From: Gallionella straubiae
GTDB taxonomy: Bacteria > Pseudomonadota > Gammaproteobacteria > Burkholderiales > Gallionellaceae
DNA: 64,000 nucleotides
Assembly (NCBI RefSeq): GCF_051257895.1
Contig: NZ_CP194331.1
Span: forward strand, 2,108,001-2,172,000
Direction: 5' to 3'
Positions 52,193-60,172 of the stretch are shown here, in pieces; position 1 is the first letter of the stretch; each line of letters starts with the position of its first letter. The notes under the pieces were generated by a model. It was given only the letters and a program-made list of their open reading frames with translations. It searched no databases and was not told where the DNA came from. A program made the translations under genes and the position numbers.

Positions 52193-52695
52193 CAGGGCTT
52201 GGGTGGTTCTTTCGGGGTGTCTTTGGCCGGTTCTTTCGGCGTTTCGGCCGCGGTCTCATGCTCGACGCGCGCCTCGCCACGCTTGCGCAACACGCGCACG
52301 CGCTCGCCGACCTTGAACTCGTCCGGCTTGCCGGGCTGCATCACGTAGGTGCTCTTGCCTTCCTCGCCGTCCAGCTTGACCCAGATTTCCAGGCCGGATT
52401 TGGTGGCGATGCCGGACTGGTTGCCGAGCGTGCTGCCGAGCACGCCGCCGAGGATGGTGCCGACTACTGCCCCGCGCCCGCCGCCGGTATTCGAGCCGCC
52501 GACCTGGCCGAACAGGCCGCCGAGGGAGGTGCCGCCGCCGGAGCTCGCGTCCAGTTCGATCGGCGTGACGCTTTCAACCACGCCGCGCTTGATGGTGGCG
52601 ACATTGTTGGCGTCGCCATTGCTGCCGACGCCGCCCTGCCGGTCGCTGGCGCATCCGGCCAGCAGCAGGGCGATGAGGAGCGGAAGGATGCGCAT
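52192..52695 (-). CDS. Glycine-zipper lipoprotein (17-kDa antigen/SlyB-like)
   Basis: 167 residues. Lipoprotein signal RILPLLIALLLAGC with Cys at about 15, then a glycine-zipper hairpin RGAVVGTILGGVLGSTLGNQ (about residue 73) as in SlyB/PcP outer-membrane lipoproteins. The tail is Lys/Pro/Glu-rich (KEPAKDTPKEPPKP). Probably an envelope lipoprotein. Between the PfkB and fructosamine kinase genes, tightly spaced, so cotranscribed with two kinases. Confidence 0.85.
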   Translation of the reverse strand: MRILPLLIALLLAGCASDRQGGVGSNGDANNVATIKRGVVESVTPIELDASSGGGTSLGGLFGQVGGSNTGGGRGAVVGTILGGVLGSTLGNQSGIATKSGLEIWVKLDGEEGKSTYVMQPGKPDEFKVGERVRVLRKRGEARVEHETAAETPKEPAKDTPKEPPKP

Positions 52696-52698
52696 GAT

Positions 52699-53637
52699 TT
52701 ACAGCGGCACGTCGAAGCCGAAGTGCTGCTTGAACTGCGCCCTCAGTTCGTCGCGGGTAGGCGCATGGTTCTGCCCGCCGCGGCTCGCGATCTTGATGGT
52801 GCCGAGCAGCGAGGCCAGGCGTCCGGTGGTTTCCCAGTCCCAGCCTTGCTGGATGCCGTGCAGCAGGCCGGCGCGGTACGCGTCGCCGCAGCCGGTAGGG
52901 TCGGTCAGCGCGGCTGCCTTGGCGCAGGGGATGGCGATCTCCTTGCCGCCGGCGTAGATGGTCGAGCCTTCGCCGCCGCGGGTCATGATGAAGGCGCGCG
53001 TCATTTTGGCGAGTTCCTCGATCTTCTTGCCGGTCTTGTCCTGCAGCAGTTGCGCCTCGTAGTCGTTCACCGTCACATAGTCGGCCTGCTCGATGAAGCG
53101 CAGCAGTTCATCCTTGCCGAACATCGGCATGCCCTGGCCCGGGTCGAATATCCACGGGATGCCCGCCTCGCGGAATTCGCGCGCGTGCTGCAGCATGCCC
53201 TCGCGACCGTCCGGCGAGACGATGCCGAGGCTGACGTTCTCCGCGTCGCCGACATGGTTGCGCTCGGAGAAACTCATCGCGCCGGGATGGAAGGCGGTGA
53301 TCTGGTTGTCGTCCAGGTCGGTGGTGATGAACGCCTGGCCGGTGTAGCTGTCCCGCACATGGCGGATATGCGCCTGCGACAGGCCGAGCTTTTCCAGGCG
53401 CGCCGCATAGGGGTCGAAGTCGTCGCCCACCGTCGCCATGATCATCGGCTTGCCGCCGAGCAGCTTCAGGTTGTACGCGATGTTGCCCGCGCAGCCGCCG
53501 AACTCGCGGCGCATCTCCGGGACGAGAAAGGCGACGTTCAGGATGTGGATCTTCTCGGGCAGGATGTGTTTCTTGAATTGATCCTGGAACACCATGATGG
53601 TGTCGTAGGCCATCGAACCGCAAATCAGCGTGTGCAT
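52699..53637 (-). CDS. PfkB-family carbohydrate/adenosine kinase
   Basis: 312 residues. EFGGCAGNIAYNLKLLG near residue 45 and ALTDPTGCGDAYRAGLLHG near residue 245 are the two PfkB signatures; the Asp of GCGD is the catalytic base. Bacterial proteins of this form are often called adenosine kinases or ribokinase-like; the substrate is open. First gene of a three-gene minus-strand group; three bases separate it from the next gene. Confidence 0.88.
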   Translation of the reverse strand: MHTLICGSMAYDTIMVFQDQFKKHILPEKIHILNVAFLVPEMRREFGGCAGNIAYNLKLLGGKPMIMATVGDDFDPYAARLEKLGLSQAHIRHVRDSYTGQAFITTDLDDNQITAFHPGAMSFSERNHVGDAENVSLGIVSPDGREGMLQHAREFREAGIPWIFDPGQGMPMFGKDELLRFIEQADYVTVNDYEAQLLQDKTGKKIEELAKMTRAFIMTRGGEGSTIYAGGKEIAIPCAKAAALTDPTGCGDAYRAGLLHGIQQGWDWETTGRLASLLGTIKIASRGGQNHAPTRDELRAQFKQHFGFDVPL

Positions 53638-53754
53638 CGCAAAACCCTAAATAGATTGAGAGGCGCAAATTGTATCACTGGAGCGGCGGTTGTCTGCTGC
53701 GGCGAACGGTGCGATAAGGCATAATCCCGCCACAAAAAATTCAGGGGGAACACC

Positions 53755-55164
53755 ATGCCGTTGCCGATATTCCGCACCAAGCCGATCAACACCGACGATG
53801 CCGTCTGCGACACCGGGCTGAAGCGCTGCCTGAGCGCCTTCGACCTCACTTTGCTCGGCGTCGGCGCGATCATCGGCACCGGCATCTTCGTGCTGACCGG
53901 TATCGCCGCGGCCAACCAGGCCGGCCCGGCGGTGGTGCTGTCCTTTATCATTTCCGGTTTCGCTTGCGCCTTCGCCGCGCTGGCCTACGCGGAGCTGGCT
54001 GCCGCCGTGGGCGGCTGCGGCAGCGCGTACGGCTACAGCTACGTCGCGTTCGGCGAGATCGTCGCGTGGGTGATCGGCTGGATATTGCTGCTGGAATACA
54101 GCGTGTCGGTGGCGGCGGTCGCCAACGGCTGGTCGGGCTATTTCAACAACGCGCTCTCCGCGATGGGCATGGGCCTGCCGGAGGCGCTCACCAAATCGCC
54201 GGCGCTCGGCGGCATCATCAACCTGCCCGCCGCTTCCATCATCCTGATCCTGATGGGGCTGCTCATCGTCGGCGTCAGGCAGAGCGCGCAGCTCAACACC
54301 GCGATGGTGTTCGTCAAGGTGTCGGCCATCGCCATCTTCGTCAGCATCGCCGCGTTCAACGTCGATCCGGCCAACTGGCAACCGTTCATGCCCTACGGCT
54401 GGTTCAACACCCTGCCGGACGGCAAGACCACCGGCGTGCTCGCGGGCGCGTCGCTGGTGTTCTTCGCCTATGTCGGCTTCGACGCCGTCTCGACCGCGGC
54501 AGAGGAGGCCAAGAACCCGCAGCGCGACCTGCCGGTCGGCATCATCGCCTCGCTCGCCTTCTGCACCGTGATCTACATCATCGTCTCCGGCTTGCTGACC
54601 GGCATCGTGCCCTACACCAGCCTCGGCGTATCCTCGCCGGTCGCGCATGCGCTGCAAATGCTTGGCTACAACTGGGCCTCGGCGCTGGTCGCCACAGGCG
54701 TCATCGCGGGGCTGACCACCGTGATGCTTGTGCTCTACTACGCGCTGACCCGTATCATCCTCTCGATGTCGCGCGACGGGCTGATGTCGCCATTCCTCTC
54801 CAAGGTCGACCCCGAAAGAAAGACGCCGGTGCGCGTGATCGTCATCACCGGCATCATCATGTCCGCCGCCGCGGGGCTATTCCCGCTCGGTGTGCTCGCG
54901 GAACTGGTCAACATCGGCACGCTGGCCGCCTTCGTGCTGGTCTGCCTCGGTGTCATCGTGCTGCGCGTGCGCCATCCGGACCTGCCGCGCCCGTTCAAGA
55001 ATCCGTTCGGCCACCTGTTCCCGGTGCTCGGCATGGTCTCCTGCGCCGCGCTCATGGCCTTCCTTCCGGCACAGACCTGGCTGCGCTTCATCGTCTGGCT
55101 GACCCTCGGCGTGATCATCTATTTCACCTATTCCATCCGCCACAGCAGGCTGGCGCGCGACTAG
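53755..55164 (+). CDS. APC-superfamily amino acid permease (YfnA/CAT-like)
   Basis: 469 residues with about twelve hydrophobic segments. LGVGAIIGTGIFVLTGIAA is the first APC helix with the substrate-binding Gly motif, and FFAYVGFDAVSTAAEEAKNPQRDLP is the well-conserved region of cationic-type transporters. AGGGGGAACACC precedes the ATG. It stands alone, convergent with the BTAD regulator gene. Confidence 0.92.
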   Translation: MPLPIFRTKPINTDDAVCDTGLKRCLSAFDLTLLGVGAIIGTGIFVLTGIAAANQAGPAVVLSFIISGFACAFAALAYAELAAAVGGCGSAYGYSYVAFGEIVAWVIGWILLLEYSVSVAAVANGWSGYFNNALSAMGMGLPEALTKSPALGGIINLPAASIILILMGLLIVGVRQSAQLNTAMVFVKVSAIAIFVSIAAFNVDPANWQPFMPYGWFNTLPDGKTTGVLAGASLVFFAYVGFDAVSTAAEEAKNPQRDLPVGIIASLAFCTVIYIIVSGLLTGIVPYTSLGVSSPVAHALQMLGYNWASALVATGVIAGLTTVMLVLYYALTRIILSMSRDGLMSPFLSKVDPERKTPVRVIVITGIIMSAAAGLFPLGVLAELVNIGTLAAFVLVCLGVIVLRVRHPDLPRPFKNPFGHLFPVLGMVSCAALMAFLPAQTWLRFIVWLTLGVIIYFTYSIRHSRLARD

Positions 55165-55169
55165 AGCCG

Positions 55170-56831
55170 CTATTCGCGCGGGGATTTTTCCGCGCCTTCG
55201 AGGCGGACGATCATGTCCACGACGAACTGCCGGAAGGACTCGTTTTCCGCGAGCTGTTTGCAGAATTCTGCGTCGTCTTTCAGCAGCAAGTCGGCGATGC
55301 GCGTGAGCGCGGCGCCCAGCTCGGCGCGCATCGCGTCCGGTACGTTCTTCCTTGCCTCCTGATAGCGCGGGTCGGCGGCGACCCTGGGCGCCATGTCCTC
55401 GGCAATCTGGCGCGCGATGCGGTTGCTGTCGGCGAAGAGCGCGCCGAATGGTTTGCCCATGCGGAAATTGTCCGCTCCCTTCCCGGCGGCGCGCTCCCCT
55501 TTCACCCTGTACACCTTCAGCGGATAGGGGATGTCGCGGAGTTGCCCTTCCCCCAGGCTCCTGCAACCGAAATGCTTTGCCACCAGGCGATAGGTGTCCG
55601 CGCTCAGCGCGACTTCGCCGCTCTTCACCGCGAGGCGCAGGCGAATGGCGAGCCCCGATGTCAGGCCGATGGTGTCGGGAATGCCCGCGGCCGTGCCTGC
55701 GACGATCAGGCCGGTGTGGACGCCTGCGCGCACTTCGAGGGAGGGCGTCGCTTCGGCCGCGCACGCCAGCGCGGCCTGCACCGCCTGGCGCGCGGCGCTC
55801 TCGTCGGATACCGGATAGCCGAAATAGGCCAGCAAGCCGCCGCCGTGCGCCTGGACGATATGTCCGGAGAAGCGCTGGATGATGCCGGTGCAGCACTTCT
55901 GGGGCGTTTGCAGCAGGGATAGGGCCCTGCTTGGATTTCCGGTCCGGGGGGACAATTCGCAGTACAGGACCGTCACGTGATGCCGCTCCGCCGAGAGCGG
56001 CGGAACGGAGGAGACCGGCGGCTTTCCTTTTGCATAGGCCCGATCCGGCTGGAATTCGCCTTTGCGGATGCGATCGGCCAGGCTCCGGGTCTTTTCGCCG
56101 GGGAGTATTCCCAGTTCTTTTTTCAGCGCGCGGCAGCAGGCGTCATACTGGGCGATGGCCGCGCCGTTCTGTCCGTTCAGCGCAAAAAGGCGGATTGCCC
56201 GGCGGTGCGCCTCCTCATTCCAGGGTTCCAGTTCTACATAGCGCAACGTGAACGGCAGCGCCCTGGTATAGGCTTTCGCCTGTTCGTGACAATCCGAGAG
56301 GCGTCCCAGCAGCGTGATGGCATGGCGGCGCATGGATTCGCGCTGCATCTGCAGCCAGTCCTCGAAATCCGGGCAGTCCGGCAGGGGAAGCTCCGCCATG
56401 AATTCCCCGCGGTAAAGCCCGGCCATGTATTCCATTTTTGCGATGCAGGGATCGCAATACTGCGGGTAGGGCGTTTCCACGCAGGCGGGCACCGTGGCGG
56501 CAAATTCCACCGTGTCCATGCGATACGGGCTGTCCGGGTTGAAGCACAGCCACTCGCGATTGGCCAGCAGGAAAGGGCGTGTGCCGGTGTCGCCGCCCAA
56601 CGACTGGCGCAAATGGAAAAAAGTGTGGCGCAAATTGAATCGGGCAGCCTCGGCCGGCAAGTCCGGCCAGAAAAGTTCGGCCAGTGCTTCACGGCGGTGC
56701 TTGTGGCCTGCCTTGATCGCCAGGTAGACCAGCAGCGCAGTCATTTTTCCGCCGCTCAGGCCTGGAAGAGGCCTGGTTCCATGTCTGGCCAGAAAGGCGC
56801 CAAAGGTGGAGAGAGATAAGGTTTTCGTCAT
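55170..56831 (-). CDS. BTAD (SARP-like) transcriptional regulator fused to a degenerate class III cyclase domain
   Basis: 553 residues from ATG 56831. The N-terminal winged-helix region (GGKMTALLVYLAIKAGHKHRREALAELFW) and the BTAD helices (EPWNEEAHRRAIRLFALNGQ, ALKKELGILPGEKTRSL) make a SARP-type activator. From about residue 295 a class III nucleotide-cyclase fold follows (HHVTVLYCELSP, HGGGLLAYFGYPVSDESAARQ, VRAGVHTGLIVAG). The two metal Asp positions look changed (Glu in YCELSP, Gly in HGGGLLAYFG), so it probably senses rather than makes a nucleotide. There is no AAA or ATPase domain. Divergent from the HD-GYP gene, with repeats in between. Confidence 0.85.
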   Translation of the reverse strand: MTKTLSLSTFGAFLARHGTRPLPGLSGGKMTALLVYLAIKAGHKHRREALAELFWPDLPAEAARFNLRHTFFHLRQSLGGDTGTRPFLLANREWLCFNPDSPYRMDTVEFAATVPACVETPYPQYCDPCIAKMEYMAGLYRGEFMAELPLPDCPDFEDWLQMQRESMRRHAITLLGRLSDCHEQAKAYTRALPFTLRYVELEPWNEEAHRRAIRLFALNGQNGAAIAQYDACCRALKKELGILPGEKTRSLADRIRKGEFQPDRAYAKGKPPVSSVPPLSAERHHVTVLYCELSPRTGNPSRALSLLQTPQKCCTGIIQRFSGHIVQAHGGGLLAYFGYPVSDESAARQAVQAALACAAEATPSLEVRAGVHTGLIVAGTAAGIPDTIGLTSGLAIRLRLAVKSGEVALSADTYRLVAKHFGCRSLGEGQLRDIPYPLKVYRVKGERAAGKGADNFRMGKPFGALFADSNRIARQIAEDMAPRVAADPRYQEARKNVPDAMRAELGAALTRIADLLLKDDAEFCKQLAENESFRQFVVDMIVRLEGAEKSPRE

Positions 56832-56882
56832 CGCGTACCTGTACCAGTTCTTTCCGGGCCGTTGATCCTGAAGGTTACCGAG

Positions 56883-56941
56883 CACCAACGATACACCAAC
56901 TGATGGCCTGGGGGAATGGTCTGAACCAACGTTAGCCCAAC
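56883..56941. promoter_or_regulatory. Heptamer repeats with 11-bp period: putative BTAD-regulator operator
   Basis: CACCAAC at 56883-56889 and again at 56894-56900 are exactly 11 bp apart. AACCAAC at 56924-56930 and GCCCAAC at 56935-56941 are also 11 bp apart, and the two pairs are offset by 41 bp. SARP activators are known to bind heptamer direct repeats spaced 11 or 22 bp. The site lies in the divergent gap between the BTAD gene and the HD-GYP/hemerythrin gene. Confidence 0.6.
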
Positions 56942-57003
56942 GATGCGCTTTTACTGTAGCAGTGGGTTGATACGGTTCAATTATGCAGTGGCCAAGGTAG
57001 AGC

Positions 57004-58473
57004 ATGAATACCAGCAGTTGTTTTTTCGAGAGAGTACAAGATGTTTGTCGTGAGATTGGTCAGGCAGCCTCGCTGGAATCGCTATACGAAAACCTCGTTC
57101 ATTTCATTGCAAGAGCCTGCGGGTCTCCTGCTTCGGCGCTCATGACCGTTGCAACATACGGCGCAGCCAGCAACTCCTTCCGGGTTGCCCAGGGCACGGG
57201 GCGATTCTCCGATACCGCAGGCCAGACCCTGCGCGATGAGCAAGTTCAGGAATTACTGCGCGACATCACTGGCCGGCGTTCGAGCCATTATGGCCGGAAC
57301 GCAGTCGGGTTCTACCTCCCATGCATCGAGAACTTTGCCGTACTTGTTTATATCGAGCTGCAGCAAGAGCTCGATGCAGAAAAAAGAGGGTTGCTCTCTT
57401 TTATCAACGACAAGGCTGCGAGCACCATCCAGGTGCACGCTCTGACCAGACGGGCGGATCGAACCGGACGCGCCATGGTTGTCGCACTCGCCAATCTTGC
57501 TGAACACAAGGATCAAGATACCGGCGAACACGTTCTGCGCGTAGCCATCATGACCGATGAGATCGTTCAGGTGTTGAATGAGCTCGGGCACTACAAAAAC
57601 CTGATCACCCGTGAATTCGGGCATTTCATCAGCACCGCCAGCATTCTTCACGATGTAGGCAAGGTCTCCATTCCGGAAAGCATCCTGCAGAAACCGGGGA
57701 AACTGGATCCGCAGGAGCGGAAAATCATCGAGGAGCACACCCTGAAGGGCAAACAGGCACTGGAAAAAGCCAGCCGCATCCTCGATGGCGGCGACTATCT
57801 GCTCAGGCTTTCCGGCGAGATCGCCCTTTGCCATCACGAGCACTACAACGGCCAGGGATATCCGTCCCGGATCGCCAGCGATGAAATACCGCTTTCCGCG
57901 CGCATCGTCGGGCTGGTTGACGTTTTCGACGCGCTCGCCTCGGCAAGGCCATACAAGAAAGCATGGCCCGAGAAAGAGGTCATCGACTATATCGTCAGCC
58001 AGTCCGGCCGGCAGTTCGACCCGTTGATCGTGGAGGCTTTTCTGAAAGTCATGGACTGCCGCCGGGAGGCATCCCTGATTCGATGGACGAGCACGATGTC
58101 GGTAAAAGAGCCGTGCATGGACGATGATCACCGCGTTTTGATCGCGCTCATCAATCAACTGGCCACGGCGGAAAAGATCGGAAACCGGCGCAACATCGAG
58201 TTCGTGCTGGACGAACTGGTCGATTACGCGATTGACCACTTCAGCCGCGAAGAGCGCTATCTGCAGGATGCGGGGTATCCGTTCGAAAACCTGGTTGCAC
58301 ACAAGCTGCAGCATGCCGCCTTCACCGAGACCATTCAGGATATCCGCTGGCAATACCAGCATGGGTTCTGCAGAAGAATCGACCGGGAGGTGCTGCTCTT
58401 TTTGCGCGACTGGCTGGGCAAGCACATCCTTGTCGAGGACATGAAATATGCCTCATCGCTGGGCAGCGCATAG
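57004..58473 (+). CDS. GAF-like / HD-GYP / bacteriohemerythrin protein
   Basis: 489 residues. An N-terminal DUF3369- or GAF-like sensor (about 1-145), then HD-GYP (DTGEHVLRVAIM, ILHDVGKVSIPESILQKPG, CHHEHYNGQGYP, VDVFDALASARPYK; about 170-345), then a hemerythrin domain (about 370-485). The hemerythrin di-iron ligands are complete: DDDHRVL, DHFSREER, HKLQH and HILVED. Probable c-di-GMP phosphodiesterase controlled by oxygen or redox state. AAGGTAGAGC precedes ATG 57004. The Aer-like gene follows after 30 bases. Confidence 0.9.
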   Translation: MNTSSCFFERVQDVCREIGQAASLESLYENLVHFIARACGSPASALMTVATYGAASNSFRVAQGTGRFSDTAGQTLRDEQVQELLRDITGRRSSHYGRNAVGFYLPCIENFAVLVYIELQQELDAEKRGLLSFINDKAASTIQVHALTRRADRTGRAMVVALANLAEHKDQDTGEHVLRVAIMTDEIVQVLNELGHYKNLITREFGHFISTASILHDVGKVSIPESILQKPGKLDPQERKIIEEHTLKGKQALEKASRILDGGDYLLRLSGEIALCHHEHYNGQGYPSRIASDEIPLSARIVGLVDVFDALASARPYKKAWPEKEVIDYIVSQSGRQFDPLIVEAFLKVMDCRREASLIRWTSTMSVKEPCMDDDHRVLIALINQLATAEKIGNRRNIEFVLDELVDYAIDHFSREERYLQDAGYPFENLVAHKLQHAAFTETIQDIRWQYQHGFCRRIDREVLLFLRDWLGKHILVEDMKYASSLGSA

Positions 58474-58503
58474 ACAGCAATATTTTCAGCAAAGGGAATC
58501 ACC

Positions 58504-60129
58504 GTGAAAACCAATTTACCCGTCACCCAGACCGAGCGCCCCTTTCCCAAGGGGGAATACATCGTCTCAAAAACCGACCTCAAGGGCATAACGACCTACG
58601 CCAACGATACATTCGTCAAAATTTGCGGGTTTTCGACCGAGGAGCTGATCGGCAAGAACCACAATGTCGTCCGCCATCCCGACATGCCGCCGCAGGCGTT
58701 CGCCTGGCTGTGGAACACCCTTAGGGACGGGCGTCCGTGGCGGGGCGTGGTCAAGAACCGCTGCAAGAACGGCGATTATTACTGGGTCGATGCGCTGGTC
58801 GTGCCGGTGCGCAAGAACGACCAGACCATCGGCTACATGTCGGTGCGCACGGAGCCGACGCGGGAACAGATTGCCGTCGCCGAACCCTTGTATAAATCGC
58901 TCAAGGCGAGCGGCGCGAGCATTCCGGAGCCCTCGCGCCGGCAGCGCATCTCGCTGTACACCAAGCTTGCCGGCCTGGTTGCCGCGATGGTTCTCCTGCA
59001 AGGGATCGCGGGGCTGATTTGGCTGCTCGGCGATGCGCTGGGGCTGCCCAAGGACGTAGCCAACAGCCTGTTGCTGCTGTCCGGCATCGGCGTCGTGGCC
59101 GCTGCGGCCACGCTGGCACTCCTGCAGAACTCCATGCTGACCGCCATCGACCGTACCACTCGGCACCTCGACCAGATCAGCCAGGGCGACCTCACCGGCG
59201 AGATTCCCATCCATCGGCTGGATGAGCTCGGCAAGCTCAACGACGGGCTGATTGCCATGCAGACCCATCTCAAGGTGATGATGGCCGAGATCGCCGAGAT
59301 GGCCGGCGCGGTCGGCGATAACGCGAAAAATTTCAGCTGCGAGATGGAGGGGGTTTACCGGCAGTCGGAGCAACAGTCCGATTCCGTGTCCAACATCGCC
59401 GGCACCATGGTGGAGATGAGTGCTTCGGTAAGGGAGGTCGCCGATTCCGCGCGGGCGACCGCGGATGCAGTCGGCGAATCGGGCGATGAATTGCGCAAGG
59501 TGACGGCGCAAATGCATCAAAGCCGCGCGGCATCCAATGCCGTGGTGACTACCGTGTCCGAGGCAAGCGGCACCATGCTCAACTTGTTCCAGTCCATCCA
59601 CCAGATCGGCACCATCACCCGGGGCATCAAGGAGATCGCCGAACAAACTAATTTGCTGGCGCTCAATGCCGCCATCGAGGCTGCACGCGCCGGCGAGATG
59701 GGGCGGGGCTTCGCGGTCGTGGCGGACGAGGTGCGCAAGCTGGCGGAAAGGTCGCGCGTCCAGACCGAGGAAATCGGCCGCACCGTGACGGCCATCCAGA
59801 GCGCCACCCAGATTGCGGTCGGAAGCATGGACTCCGCCGGCGAGCAGGTGAAGAAAACCGATGCCGAAATGGACGTGACCGAGAGCGAATTGCTCAAGGC
59901 GGCGGAGCATGGCGGGCGCATCATCGGCATGGCGCAGCAGATTGCGAGCGCGTCCGCGCAACAGTCGCAGGCGAGCGAGGAAGTCAGCGCCAACATCAGC
60001 AGGATAGCCGCCGCCATCGAAGCCAACCTGGCCTCCGTCGCACAGACGCGCGAACGCGCCGGCGAGCTGGATGCGACCGCCATCAAGCTGCACGAGCTGA
60101 TCCATTTTTTCCGCTATATCAGATCGTGA
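58504..60129 (+). CDS. aer: Aer-like PAS methyl-accepting chemotaxis protein
   Basis: 541 residues. The PAS part (about 15-125) follows Aer closely: ITTYANDTFVKICGFSTEEL, VVRHPDMPPQAFAWLWNTL, GVVKNRCKNGDYYWVDA and GYMSVRTEPTREQI; Aer binds FAD there. Two transmembrane segments (about 157-205) and a HAMP region follow, then the MCP signalling hairpin EIAEQTNLLALNAAIEAARA. Aer steers cells by redox or oxygen state. It is flanked by two hemerythrin proteins, fitting an energy-taxis module. Confidence 0.93.
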   Translation: MKTNLPVTQTERPFPKGEYIVSKTDLKGITTYANDTFVKICGFSTEELIGKNHNVVRHPDMPPQAFAWLWNTLRDGRPWRGVVKNRCKNGDYYWVDALVVPVRKNDQTIGYMSVRTEPTREQIAVAEPLYKSLKASGASIPEPSRRQRISLYTKLAGLVAAMVLLQGIAGLIWLLGDALGLPKDVANSLLLLSGIGVVAAAATLALLQNSMLTAIDRTTRHLDQISQGDLTGEIPIHRLDELGKLNDGLIAMQTHLKVMMAEIAEMAGAVGDNAKNFSCEMEGVYRQSEQQSDSVSNIAGTMVEMSASVREVADSARATADAVGESGDELRKVTAQMHQSRAASNAVVTTVSEASGTMLNLFQSIHQIGTITRGIKEIAEQTNLLALNAAIEAARAGEMGRGFAVVADEVRKLAERSRVQTEEIGRTVTAIQSATQIAVGSMDSAGEQVKKTDAEMDVTESELLKAAEHGGRIIGMAQQIASASAQQSQASEEVSANISRIAAAIEANLASVAQTRERAGELDATAIKLHELIHFFRYIRS

Positions 60130-60172
60130 CTGCAACGGGGTACTTCGTGCAACGCAAGAAAGGGAGAGCCTG

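Noticed and set aside
56883..56941. CCAAC repeats as a CRISPR remnant
   Set aside because: The units are seven bases with 11-bp period, far too short for CRISPR; a SARP operator explains them.
56832..57005. N-terminal extension of the BTAD regulator to 57005
   Set aside because: It would translate through the repeat operator and into the divergent gene, with no domain gained.
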